DNA of 64,000 nucleotides, from assembly GCA_019915135.1 (NCBI GenBank), contig JAHLMK010000001.1:4526001-4590000 (forward strand), read 5' to 3'. Positions 44,070 to 55,229 of the stretch are shown piece after piece. This stretch comes from Strobilurus pachycystidiatus. Lineage: Eukaryota; Basidiomycota; Agaricomycetes; Agaricales; Physalacriaceae. Made by a program: the position numbers and the translations under genes. Positions within the stretch are counted from its first letter, which is position 1; each line of letters opens with the position of its first letter. The notes beneath the pieces were generated by a model, which did not search any database, was not told where the DNA came from, and was given only the letters and a program-made list of their open reading frames with translations.

Positions 44070-45391
44070 ATGCCCACTCCCAACCCGACCCCAATACCCT
44101 TCCTTCGCAGTCCTGTGCCTCACGATATCAGCAACGTCAGTGGACTCGTCGCCGTTGTGACGGGAGGAGGCACTGGTCCGTGCACTCTGCACCGGTTACT
44201 TTTTTATTTATCTATCTGACCTGGCGCATGCAGGCATCGGATTAATCATGGCAACCGCGTTGGAAAACAACGGAGCAACGGTCTACATTATCGGTCGTCG
44301 GCTTGCGGTTCTGGAGAAGGCTGCTCGGGATAATAGCGTCAGGAACCACTCGTTGCATCAATACTCGTATTTCTGACTTCATCCATGCAGAAATTCAACA
44401 ATATCATACCCCTACAAGGTGATATAACCAATCGTGACAGCTTGCTCGCCGTTGTCGAGACCATTCGCAGGGACCACGGCTGTATCGACCTGCTAGTCAA
44501 CAATGCAGGCATCGCAAAGAACCTGTATAGTCACCCACTTCCTTCTCCAAATCAGGCCCCACCCACCTCCTCAGGTTTACCATCCCCTCCTGGAACACCT
44601 CTAGGCTCGGCGCCGATACCTTCAATCAAGAACTTCCAGTCGTCCTTATGGGAAACAGGCTCCCCAGACGACTTCGCTCAGGTATTCGCGACTAACGTCA
44701 CCGCGCCATATTACACGACTGTAGCCTTCTTGGACTTGCTCCATCAAGGAAATGTTCGTCAACAGATGGAGGCAAGTCCCGAAGCAGATCCTTTCAGTTT
44801 TTCGCGCCCACCCTATCATTCGTCACAGGTCTTGACAGTCTCCTCATCCGGGGGCTTCCGTTTGGACGCGAAAGTGTTGTAAGTTTAAGCTGCGAATATT
44901 CCGATTTGCCTCGCTAATCGTCGCATCACAGGTCCATGTCTTATACGTTGTCAAAAAGCGCGTGTACCCATTTGGGAAAAGTTATGGCAAACCTGCTCGT
45001 CCCCTGGGGTATACGTAGCAATGTGATCGCGCCGGGCGTGTGGCCAAGTGGTGAGATACCAGATCCACACGAGTATATGCCGGTGTATAGTATTTCTGAC
45101 TTGGGGATAGAGATGACCACATCCTTGCTCTCATCCTCTTGTGGGCGGCTAGACCCGTCCGTTTTAGCTCGGGATGTTCCCCTGAGACGAACCGGTACGG
45201 AAGAGGTGAGCGTATAGCCATACCCCAAATCTAATCAGCTGCTAACAACATTTCAGGATATGGCGGGCGCAATATTGTTTCTTGCTAGTCGCGCAGGAGC
45301 GTACATGAATGGAAGTGTTTTTGTGGCTGACGGAGGAAGGGCAAATGCTTACTTGGGAGGAGGTGCGGCGAGCAATTATAATCAATATTAG
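44070..45391 (+). CDS. Short-chain dehydrogenase/reductase
   Basis: NAD(P)-dependent oxidoreductase of the classical SDR family. Five exons (44070-44175, 44234-44337, 44391-44878, 44932-45205, 45257-45391) sum to 1107 nt, 368 residues. Cofactor motif VTGGGTGIG (residues about 29-37), NNAG, catalytic Ser in VSSSGG, and Y-x3-K in SYTLSKSACTHLGK are all present, so the active site is complete. A proline-rich insertion (SHPLPSPNQAPPTSSGLPSP and following) after NNAG makes it longer than the usual 250-280 residues. The C-terminus MNGSVFVADGGRA is typical. An arginine in IIGRR after the second strand suggests NADPH preference. Substrate unknown. Confidence 0.9.
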
Positions 45392-45647
45392 TGGGATGCG
45401 GCAGCGGATTCGAAGTAACCATATCACATTATGTACATGCAGTCTCCTTCGATACCTCAGACACTAAAGAAGCTCTTACCAAAGACATGGTTGTGAGCAA
45501 GTGACCACTGACAGGGAAAAGGTGAAGTTTGAAAGTTTAACTTGGAAGTTGAAGTTGGAACGAGGTGAATGCCAAATCGGGACTGACCGACGACTGCCGA
45601 ATCGGGCCGACCTCACCTTTTTTCTTGACCGCGACCTGACCGCGGCA

Positions 45648-46729
45648 ATGACGAGCGTCCTGCGCGCAGGTGTCTCCCTTCGCACCGCCATACATCGCCC
45701 ATGCCGGCGCCTCGTACACTTCACGCCTGCCAGTGCGCCTGCCATGCCATCCTTCTTCTGCAACTCGTTTGACACCCGCCAACAGGTTTCGCGAAGAAGA
45801 AAGCAAGTGCCAGCGACGCGTTCGATGACGACCTGTTTGCCGAGGAGAGCGACGGAGATCTCTTTGCGGATGAGAGCACACAGCCCGGTAAACCCGCCGC
45901 CGCACCGACACCTCCTCCAACCAAAGTCAAGAAAGAGTTACCCCGGATGCCCCCCGCCGTGCGCCAGGCCAAATACAAGTCCCTTCTCGAATTTGCGCTG
46001 CCGCGTATATCGGCGACCGGAGCTGCCAGGCGCAAAGTCCTCAAACATCCTCCCTACCTTCGCAGCACCGCGTTCTCCCAGCTTGTCCAGCTTGCAGCAA
46101 GCCCGGCGCAGCTCGAAGAAGTTGCGGAACTCTTGCCAAACTGGACTTCCAAATACGGACAGAAATTCGAGGATCATGTTGTGGAAGAGTTCGTCAGTAT
46201 GTGACCAGCGTACTTTGCCTCTTTGGTCACCTTCTCATGCACATATTCACTAGGGAGATGCGACACATTGGGCTGTCCGCAACTGGCTTTCAAAGTCTTC
46301 GGACACCTACCGCGTTACAACCTTACGCTTTCGCCTGTAGCAACTCACCGACTCATGCATAGTCTCTACCAGAACAAGATGTACGCGGATGTCCTCACGG
46401 TAGCCGCGTTCTATCCTTCCCATTCCCTCGGACTGGTGGAGGAGGACATCGTCGCTTGTTCCATCTTGGCTGCAGCCAGTCTTAAATCGGGTCACAAAGC
46501 GATAGCCGTCGAACTGCTGTCGAAAATACGCCTCATGCTCGGCGCGAAACGACAGGATCCCGTGGAGAAACGGTTACAGTGGAAGGATAAGGCGACATTG
46601 CAGGATAGTTGGGTCAAGCAATACTTACGTAGAGTTGATTTGATGATGGAGAGTGAGGGGAGCTCACAGGGTTGGCTGAGGAAGTGGCGGCATAGGTCAA
46701 TTCCCAAGCCAGCTACTGCTACTGCCTAA
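45648..46729 (+). CDS. Mitochondrial helical-repeat protein, hypothetical
   Basis: Three exons (45648-45732, 45786-46196, 46254-46729) sum to 972 nt, 323 residues. The N-terminus MTSVLRAGVSLRTAIHRPCR is basic, amphipathic and acid-free, a clear mitochondrial presequence. An acidic linker with DAFDDDLFAEESDGDLFADE follows, then helical segments such as MPPAVRQAKYKSLLEFALPR and SPAQLEEVAELLPNWTSKYG. The C-terminal part (CPQLAFKVFGHLPRYNLTLS, LMHSLYQNKMYADVLTVAAF, AILAAASLKSGHKAIAVELL-like) has the look of degenerate PPR/TPR helices, typical of mitochondrial mRNA or ribosome factors. I cannot assign a named family. Confidence 0.75.
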
Positions 46730-46784
46730 TCATGGATTCGACACAATTGCAATTTTTATTTGTACAGATCATCCCGTGTGGAGG

Positions 46785-48396
46785 CTACAGTTTCGATTGG
46801 GGTAGAACAAATGATGTTGCTGTCGATAAACTCTTGGCCGCTGTATGAACCAACTCATCGACACTGGTGCAAGAGGATAAGGATGAAGAATAATCAAGGT
46901 TGACAAAGGCTTACATCTCCTTGGCGGGCTTGATTGACTGAACAGGCATATTGAGCAAGACAGTGAAGATGAACCACAAATCTTACCTGCACTGATCCTG
47001 CCACCTTTCCTATCAACCCTAGAACAAAATAAGCCTAAGTGACCTTCACATATACTATCGTTGAGCTTACATGGTCTCTCCTTCATCGAGATTTCGGGAC
47101 GCTTCTCGACCTCGACGTCGTGGGGTAGCTTTCCTTGAGCAGTCAAAGAGTCGATTTCATCTCGACGTTTGGTCTCCCTGTAGGAGACGCCGGATCAACT
47201 GGTGCTGTTCGACAGCTTGAAGCACGTTACATACCAGTCCACGATGTACGGGGTCTTCAGGACATGCAATGGGCGTCCAGTGTATATGATAGTTCGAATG
47301 ATATCGTCATAGCCCGCCTTGACCACTGCATCCTTGTGGATCTGAGGAGCGCCGGCTTCCTCACTAGCGACAAAACGTGTGCCTACCCACACACCGCTTG
47401 CACCATAGCTGTATGATCAAAGGTCACGCACATGAGTATCATGCAATGATTGAGAGGAAATGTCTTCACTGACGCCAGAGAAGCTGCGAGACCGCGTCCA
47501 TCTGCGATACCTCCCGCCGCGACAACCAGGACGGGCTCGCCAGTCAACGGGCTTTTAGCGTTTTTGCAAAGTTCGACAACGGCTGGAATCAAAATGGAGA
47601 ACGGCGTGTCGCCAGTATGTCCACCGCCTTCGCCTCCTTGGGCACAAATGATGTCGACTCCTGTGAAACGTGAATATGGGATGTCAAGACGCGCCGAAGA
47701 CAAAAGGATACCTTGAGCGAGTGCTTTGGCAACATGCTAGGTGGCCGGTACATGAGTACGATTGGCTTCTCTTGATTTATGGTATGGCTTGCCTTAGGAT
47801 GCCCAATCATACTGACACACTCTGTTAGCCATGAATGAGGAAGGTGAATTGACTTACTTCATGACTGGAATACCCGCCGCGTGAAGCTTATCGACGACCC
47901 ACTTTGGGGGGACACCAACAGCACTCACAAAGAGAGCAGCACCACTTTCGATGATTACATCAATGAGCTCGGGAAGTTGACCTTCAGTGTAGTCGTAGTT
48001 GGTCTTTCGCGCGTTTCCTCCGACTTGGGGAAGGAGGAGATCGACGCCGAACGGCGCGTTCTTGTCTTCGAGAAAGCCCTTGAGTTCTTCGATATATCCT
48101 TTCAAGAACTTGGGCGATTGCCTGACGCCACCAATCACACCCAGGCCTCCTGCAGATCGAAAAGATTACATCAAGTCAGTCGTTGGTTACGGCAGTGGGT
48201 ATCTGACTGACCGGCATTGGTAACAGCGGCGGCCAGCTTTGGTCCTGCGGCAACGTTCATACCTATTGTTGAGCATATAAGTAGAGGTTCATAGTACTCA
48301 GAATACAGTTGATAACTCGCCTGCAAGCAAAACAGGATGATTTATCTTGAACAACTTGGTCAAGGGCGTCGAAAAGATGGGTGGGGAAGAAGGCAT
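46785..48396 (-). CDS. Nitronate monooxygenase (class I), copy 1
   Basis: FMN-dependent TIM-barrel enzyme oxidising toxic alkyl nitronates such as propionate 3-nitronate. Start MPSSPPIFSTPLTKLFKINHP; then PVLLAGMNVAAGPKLAAAVT, GLGVIGGVRQSPKFL, APFGVDLLLPQVGGNARKTN, FVSAVGVPPKWVVDKLHAAG, CAQGGEGGGHTGDTPFSIL (catalytic His within GGHTGD), LVVAAGGIADGRGLAASLA (FMN phosphate loop) and GVWVGTRFVASEEAGAP. The C-terminus has DWETKRRDEIDSL, GKVAGSVQSIKPAKEM and a short last exon ending FVLPQSKL. Length and order are normal. Copy 2 lies 3.7 kb away in the same orientation. The start is the first ATG before a motif that aligns with copy 2. Confidence 0.92.
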
Positions 48397-48819
48397 GGTG
48401 GGGGAGAAGGAGACAGTTGGGTCAGCAGGTCTCTCAGATGCGCGTATTAATGTGACACAGGATCCAGCAAGTTTGATAAGTCTGTATTGAAACAGTATTG
48501 ATGACCGCGAAGACCGGTAACTGAGATAGCCGGAATTCTACAAGCGCAGGAGGTGTTGCAGCGCAATCGGGTTTAGCTTCGTTCGCTTGTAGTTGAGAGT
48601 TGGAGGAGCTGATCTGAGGGCGTCATTGGCCAGGCGTGTCCGAGATGGAATTATTCTCTCCATCTGAGAACAGTTGATTGAGACCATTGACTTTGAGGCG
48701 CGCTTTGTGTCACTGCAGCGGCCAGCTGAATGAAAGTGAGCAGGTGATCATCGATCGTTTTCCCGTTTTGGTAAGACGCGACTCCGAAATTCCGCATCCT
48801 CCCAACAGTCATCATCACT
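48397..48819. promoter_or_regulatory. Divergent promoter region NMO1 / heme lyase
   Basis: 423 bp between divergent starts. No TATA box or clear operator is visible; both promoters are presumed to lie here. Confidence 0.35.
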
Positions 48820-49547
48820 ATGTCTGGCTGTCCAGTTGACCACGGCGCACCCGCCGAAAAGAAACCGGAAACATGTCCTGTGGATCATTCTTCAAAGCCA
48901 TCCTCCTCGTCATCGACGGCTTCGACCTGGAGCAGGTTGTTCTCGTCGTCGCCGTCCACCTCCTCGCCAACTTCACTGTCGCAAAGCAGAGAAGTATCCT
49001 CTATTCCCAGAGAAACGGACGGGAAATGGGTATACCCTTCTGAGGCCCAGTTCTTTGCGGCTATGGATCGCAAGAACCACAACCCACAGGCAGCCGACAT
49101 GAAGAGCATCGTGCCTATCCACAACGCTGTCAATGAGCGCGCATGGTCGGAGATACTCAAATGGGAGGCTGGGCGCGGCGGGGAGGCGTGCGGGGGCGTC
49201 AAACTCGTGAATTTCAAAGGGCGACCGACTGAACCCAGTCCAAAGGCGCGATGGAAATCTCTCTTGGGGTAAGAACTCACTAGGGCCAAAATCAAGCCAC
49301 GACTGACGAATAATGCAGATACGCCGCACCTTTCGATCGACATGACTGGGTTGTCGACCGTTGTGGTGTCCGTACGCGTTATGTTATCGACTTTTACACC
49401 GGGAAGAGTGCCTCGCAGGCAGTCTCATTCTACCTAGACGTACGGCCAGCCTTGGATAATTGGGAGGGTGTCAAGATGAGGGTATCACATTTCTGCGGAT
49501 CCTGGTGGCAGACACTCACGTCGTCGAGTGCAACACCGTCGCATTGA
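48820..49547 (+). CDS. CYC3: Cytochrome c heme lyase (holocytochrome c synthase)
   Basis: Mitochondrial intermembrane-space enzyme that attaches heme to the CxxCH motif of apocytochrome c. Two exons (48820-49268, 49319-49547) sum to 678 nt, 225 residues. Two Cys-Pro heme-regulatory motifs open the protein (MSGCPVDHGA and ETCPVDHSS), followed by a serine-rich linker. The catalytic core follows: REVSSIPRETDGKWVYPSEA with FFAAMDRKN, IVPIHNAVNERAWSEILKWE (the conserved HNxVNE histidine that binds heme), LVNFKGRPTEPSPKARWKSL, FDRHDWVVDRCG and RYVIDFYTGK. The conserved VRPALDNWEGVKMR end follows. All hallmarks of the family are intact. CYC3 versus CYT2 (cytochrome c1) specificity is not separable; many fungi have one enzyme for both. 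Confidence 0.92.
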
Positions 49548-49722
49548 AGTCTCCCAGCCATGTAGTCTCACCTTCTAATAAATTTCTCCTTAGACTAGAT
49601 AGACTATGCCGACCTGTAGTGTTTCGTAGCATATTTTCAACAGACGTCGTTAAGAGTAACATCGACGTAAACAGGTATATAAATCGCCATGGTATCCTAT
49701 CAGTACAGTGTATCCAGTCCTC

Positions 49723-51729
49723 CTACAGTCCAGCTGTATAATGAAGAAGCCCCAATAGTTTGATCTATGGATGTGTGAGGTCAGGCGCACGAGTCGTGTA
49801 TGTCCTAGGAAAACCCTCACCTTCTCCTCCTCTTGGTCACAGAACATGGACCATGGCCCGCGATTGTCGTTGAACTCAATCGCAAAGGAATGTGGAATTG
49901 CTTTGAGATCCTCGTATCCCTCGTTCCATTCCTTCAAAGCGGTGACCTTGCCCCGAAGATTCACTTCATCTAGGACTTGATTGATGTCCTAGTAGGTTTC
50001 AATATGCATTCCATTCTTTCGAGGCCGATGATGGGTGTGCTCACCTTTGGACTTCGATATATAAAGAGTGTATTCCCAATGAATCGATAGTATCGCCTGC
50101 GCCATACGATGTTCTCGCTGGTCTGCATGGTCACCCAGCCAGCGATGAGATCCTCCGACTTGGAGTTGCTCTTGACCTTGGCTTGGACCTGGGCAATCTT
50201 TTTCTTCCTTTCATTGGCTTCGCGTCGTTTGACGGCTTCTTCACGCTTCGCAGCATCTTCCGCTAGACGCGCCTGTTCGATTCGCCATTCCTCGAGACGC
50301 CTGTGTTCCTCCAAGCGCCTTTCCCGAGCGGCTATCTTCCTCTGCTCCATTTCGCGCTTCTTCCTCTCATCCTCCTCGCGTTCCTGCTGTTCCTTCCATC
50401 GTCGTGCCTCTGTGCTTCGTCTAAGCTCGCGTTCTAGAGACACCCTCCTGTTTTCCTCCTCCCTCATCTCCTGACGCAACATCTCTTCCTTGCGCAATTT
50501 CATGTTTTCTTGTCGCAGGGCCTCTTCCTCGGCGGCGCGCTGCTCTTCCGCTTCCTTTTGCTTTTGTGCGATCTGCCGCCTGCGCGCGCGCTCAGCAGGA
50601 TCGGCGATGACGGTAGTGTTGGCATTGGCATTCCATTTGCGGTCGAGGGGAGGTGGCGTGAACTTTGGCGGGGAGGGATGCTCAACAATGACCTCATCTA
50701 GACTCTCACTCGACTCATGAGAGACTAGAGCGAACTCCGATACACTGCGACGCCGAAGGACGGGTTGAGGCAGAGAACGCGATGCAGCCGTCATCGTTAC
50801 GGCCTGTGGGCGACGGTCCGTGTCCTTGGGTGGCGGAGGAGGGGGTGAATCGTCTTCCTCGCTGATCGTACCTCTGCGCTTGCCACGGTGGATGAAGGCA
50901 GAGAAAAGACTGGTGCTTCTCTGCATGTGTGGGGGTATCTTTTCTGGCGCGTAAGTTTCACTGAAAGACTTGCGCAGGGGCTCAAGTCGGATTGCTGTGG
51001 GAGCACGCCTTGATGTCGAGAAATTGTTCGTGATGTCGGAGGGTGTGGGCGAAGGGGATGCAGCGCGGGCCATCTGTATGTTGTGGACGGACTCGGGGTT
51101 GAGCACTGCCTGGTGAACCGCTGTCGGGGTAAGGTTTGAAAGGTGGTCGACCGTTAACAGCGCGTGTTCCTCCTAACGACATCATGATAAGTAACGCCGG
51201 AAACAATCAGGACGTGACACTACTGACTCGAGTAAACCCGCTGGTCAATCTCCTTGAGTGAACAAGGGCACGCGCTTGGGGACAATGGTGAGGCAATCTA
51301 TTTACGATCTTGGCTGCGCATAGACACTTACCACGGCGGACACCAGAAACGGACGGAGGTATATAATTGATGACAACGAAGCCCGGTCTTGGCTTGATCT
51401 CCTCCCGATAGAATGCAAAGTAGACTTGTTCTGGGTCGGCAGAGATTCTCGCCTTGATACCAGAGAGGCCTTGAGGACCATACGCAAGAAGGGTAGAAAT
51501 GTCATCCGCCTATGTAGGATGAGGGTCAATGCGCATTTGAGGATGACAACGGTCGCGAAGACTCCTCACGCTGTGCTGCAGGAGCAACCTGTCGTCAAGA
51601 ACGATTAATCTTCTGCTTCTCGTCCCTGCTCACTCCGACTCACCAATTTGTCTCCGTTCCGTCGATTATGGAGTTGTACACAGCCATTGTTGCGACATGA
51701 CTGTCCGCGTTGTCGACGCCAGCGCTCAT
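49723..51729 (-). CDS. ADF-H, coiled-coil and PH domain protein
   Basis: Actin-binding type protein with an unusual domain set. N-terminal ADF-homology (cofilin/coactosin/drebrin-like) domain: MSAGVDNADSHVATMAVYNS, TETNWLLLQHS, ADDISTLLAYGPQGLSGIKA, VYFAFYREEIKPRPGFVVIN, PPSVSGVRR. A disordered Ser/Pro-rich middle includes PPPPPPKDTD. A long Arg/Glu-rich coiled coil follows (about 200 residues, for example RRLEEHRRLEEWRIEQARLA). The C-terminal PH domain starts AGWVTMQTSENIVWRRRYYR and ends WSMFCDQEEEKIKLLGLLH with tail YTAGL. The product probably links cortical actin to membranes; this is inference from domains. The last exon (starting after the acceptor at about 49753) is confirmed by the PH helix ending. 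It converges with heme lyase; stops are 175 bp apart. Confidence 0.85.
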
Positions 51730-52125
51730 CTTGGCGGGGTGTTATATTAAAAGTACAAGCAAGCAGATTATCCAGCGCTAGATCGACGCCGGCGACGATG
51801 AGAAAATGAGAGAAAGGTGTGTATCGTGGGCATCAATGTCATCGTTGCATGCTTGGACGGTGCCTAACTGCACGTGCCACGTGGAAATGCCTCCCGTCTG
51901 AGTGAGTGAGTAAGTATGAGTTCATCTGAGCTTGCAACGCCCTTCTGTCGACAGAGATGGCTGATGTAAGTAGATGAGACAAAAGCTCGCGGACGTCGAG
52001 CAACAGTCCATTCCAAAATAAATAATCGATTCAAAGAATAGGCTGGTGTATATAAACAAGATACTAGAAGTGGGCATAGAAGTGTGCTGCTCCGCCTGGA
52101 TAGCGAGAGAATAACCCGAAGGCCA
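51730..52125. other. Intergenic, nothing recognised
   Basis: About 400 bp between the ADF-H gene start and the stop of the second nitronate monooxygenase, both on the minus strand. It holds the ADF-H gene promoter; no other feature is visible. Confidence 0.4.
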
Positions 52126-53777
52126 TTATAGTTTCGCTGTGAGAGTTGATGCTGCTTTCAGGCAGTTAGATGCCGTCAGAATCATCTCATCAACTCTGTT
52201 GAAATTTTTGTTACTCCCCTCAAGGAGACAGATAAGGAACACTCACATCTCCTTTGCGGGCTTGATATCCTGTTTGCTCATCAGATAGATCTGAACACGA
52301 CTCGAAAGATCATACGCACGCTGATGGAGCCAGCCACCTTCCCCATTACCCCTGCAAGAAGTTAGCGCGCGAAGGATGCTTAGAAGGTAATGGACACACA
52401 TCTTGAAGACGCAACAAATTTTTCCGGGTGTTCTTCCATATCCACGGCATAAGGTATACGTCCAGATCGCAACAACTTTTCCTGCTCCGTGCGCCTTTCG
52501 TTATCCCTGCAAAGCGTTCAGAAGATCGCGGTCATACCTCAGGATGATATCCGCCTTACCACTCCGCCACATAAGGTGTTTTCCTGACGCTCATCGGTCG
52601 GCCCGAGTATATGAGCGTCCGAGCAACGTCATCGTATCCTGCGCTAAGGACCATCTGCTTGTGCATCTTGGGTGCACCTGCTTCCACACTCGCCACGAAT
52701 CGCGTGCCTACCTAGAAATCGCTTCGTTTCTGCACCGCCGTAGAAGGTTTACGAGATGATGCATACCCATACGCCAGATGCCCCGTACCTGAGATGAGAT
52801 GAGATGGCAGTCGACTCGAGTGTGAGCAGACGTACATGAGAGACGCAGCAAGACCGCGTCCATCGGCAATTCCTCCTGCAGCAATCACAATGACGGGCTC
52901 TCCAGTGAAAGGGCTTATGACCGTCCTACACAGATCGACAACGCTGGGGACTAAGATGGAAAAGGGTATATCTCCGCTGTGTCCACCAGCCTCTCCGCCT
53001 TGCGCGCAAATCATGTCGACACCTACACCATATATAACGGGTCAGCTGCATCCTGTTTGCATACAACGAAGAGGCACACCTTGAGCGAGAGCTTTCGGGA
53101 CGTGCTGAAACTCAGTCGGATCATTACGCATGATTGTTAGACGGGGAGCCTACCTTGGGATGGCCAACCATACTGAACAGACACGTTTACAAGTCAGTAT
53201 ATACAGTGTGAACACATCCACAGTGAAACTTACTTCATAACCACGATGCCCGCGTTATGCAGCTTGTCCACAGCCCACTTCGGTGGCACGCCGACTGCAG
53301 AGACGAAGAGAGAGGCGCCACCTTTGATAATCACATCGATGAGCTCCGGTAGTTGACCGCCCGTGTAATCGACATTCGTCTTCCGCGCTGACCCGCCTAT
53401 CTGCACTATAAGCAGGTCGACCCCGAATGGCGCGTTCTTGTCCACTAGGTAGCTTTTCAACTCTTTGATCAATGCCTCGAGGAACTTGGGGGCGAGAGCA
53501 ACTCCGCCGATGACCCCGATTCCTCCTAGTAGGAAAGACGTGCACATCAGCGGATGTTTCCAGCACAACGCACTCGTATTGTACCGGCATTGCTCACAGC
53601 TGCAGCCAGTTCTGGGCCAGCCGCTGTGTCCATTCTGTTCGTACTCGTCAACCACACTCTGGCGGCTAGTTTCGTATTCACGCACCCAGCTAGCATCACA
53701 GGGTGCTTGACACCGAAAAGTCTAGTGAGAGGTGTCGCGAAAACCTGCTCCATCACATCAGGCTGAGAGGAAGGCAT
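52126..53777 (-). CDS. Nitronate monooxygenase (class I), copy 2
   Basis: Paralogue of the gene at 46785-48396 with the same motifs: LTRLFGVKHPVMLAGMD, AAGPELAAAVSNAGGIGVIG, APFGVDLLIVQIGGSARKTN, SAVGVPPKWAVDKLHNAGIV, MICAQGGEAGGHSGDIPFSI (catalytic His), VIAAGGIADGRGLAASLM, GVWVGTRFVASVEAGAP, and a C-terminus of VDEMILTASNCLKAASTLTA. Intron positions around AGM and NAG|GIG are shared with copy 1, as is the last intron after KPAKEM, so the pair arose by gene duplication. The start MPSSQPDVMEQVFATPLTR is the ATG at 53777; an upstream in-frame ATG at 53804 would add nine residues. All catalytic motifs are present, so both copies look functional. Confidence 0.92.
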
Positions 53778-54475
53778 GTCGGTGGGTAGCAGAATCGACC
53801 ACAAGCCCGAGAGCGTGTATTTATAAGAATCTTGGGCGTCCCGCGCTCTGGCCGGCCTGACATATACTGTCCGTAAGTTTAGAATCCGACACTCCCCAGT
53901 CCGCGGCGTTAGCCCAGATTGAAGACTGCCTGAGAGAAGTCGAACAGGCGGCAGGCTCGCCCATCAATTCGGAGCAGAGAATAGCAACCGTGAATGGATG
54001 AGAACAGGACGGGAAGGTCAGATGGATGTGATGGTCAAGATGCAATCAACAAGGCCACCGGAGCGCCAAGGTTCCACTTGCTACCCGAAAATCGATGCAG
54101 ATCATTGGACAGAGCTTATAGAGCTCTCAGGGCGGGGAACAAGAGTCTCGTCATCTCCGGCCGACAATCTCATCAAAATTCAAGAAGACTCAAGGATGGT
54201 ATCAAAGTACGCCACAAATTGGTCACACCAGTCTTCAATTCAAAGCCAGGTATACGTTTTGGTTTCATTGTCAACAATAAAAAGCAAAAGAGAATGTACA
54301 GGGCAGAGCAGAGAACTAAATGTTAATCATATATAGAGTAGATATCCACAGGACGAGGGATTAGAACACGCTACAAAACAAAGGAGCAACTGCACGGATA
54401 TAGATATATGTAAACCAATTCCACGACGAGAATAAATAACAAGAAATACATTGCTTGGGTTCGGTTGGTATAGCA
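53778..54475. other. Intergenic, nothing recognised
   Basis: About 700 bp between copy 2 of nitronate monooxygenase and the next minus-strand gene. AT-rich in the second half (54330-54450). Short frames only. Confidence 0.45.
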
Positions 54476-55229
54476 TTACGGCGTTTCGACCATTTCATCG
54501 GGTGTAGGGAGAGGGAGGGGGATAGCGGCTGGGGAAAGTGGTATGTGTGCGGTAGGCGATGGCGAGAGACTGATCTGGTACGACGCGTGGCGCTGGAACG
54601 GGTTGCGCGTGTTGTTGCGCGAGATGGGAGATGCTATGAGAACCATCATTATCAGAAGCAGTCTTATGAGACCGAGTAGTGACTCACATAGCACGCTGGA
54701 TGTGAACCAGCGGATTTTTTGCGCTTCTTCCGAATCCACCAGGTCAAACTCGACAGACTTTTCGTTGTCATAGTCCGGAGACTGCGCAAACAGACGAGGT
54801 GTCTCGCCACTCTCTTCAACGTTCAACAAGCGACCCTTGAAGCTGAAGGACCGTTCATGTTGGAAGGTGGGTAAAGACGCTCCTCGACGGCTGTGAAGCA
54901 CAGGCGAGCGCGGCGGGAACATGGACGGCCTGAGGATGGACAAGAATTCCTCTAGAGCCTCTGAGGGCAGCGCCGCCCTGCTGCAAGATTAGCAAGCCAT
55001 CTATCACGGAACGACGGGTAACCAACCTTGGTGAGGATCTGGGGGAGTTGTTATACTCCTTTTCAGAGGCAGAGTCTGCGAGTAGACCGAGTTTGAATTC
55101 ATCTACGCGGTCGATTGCTTCTGGAGCAGACACGAGGCGCATGGGATGAGCGCGGATAGGAAATGGGGTAGTCAGCCGCACCGGGCGAGGTGCCACGAGG
55201 ACGGGATTATCGGTCGAGTTAAAGTTCAT
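54476..55229 (-). CDS. Hypothetical basidiomycete protein, optional TM segment
   Basis: Family unknown. From the ATG at 55229 (MNFNSTDNPVLVAPRPVRLT) the first exon runs to SEKEYNNSPRSSPR, then a 46-nt intron. The second exon encodes ALPSEALEEFLSILRPSMFP, FQHERSFSFKGRLLNVEESG and SVEFDLVDSEEAQKIRWFTS. The remaining Pro/Ser-rich tail ends LPTPDEMVETP. Between them lies a 54-nt stop-free stretch (54634-54687) with a GTGAGT donor and CATAG acceptor. Spliced, the protein is soluble; retained, it gains a hydrophobic helix (LLGLIRLLLIMMVLIA). Serine/proline-rich tracts suggest a regulatory, phosphorylated protein. Confidence 0.6.
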
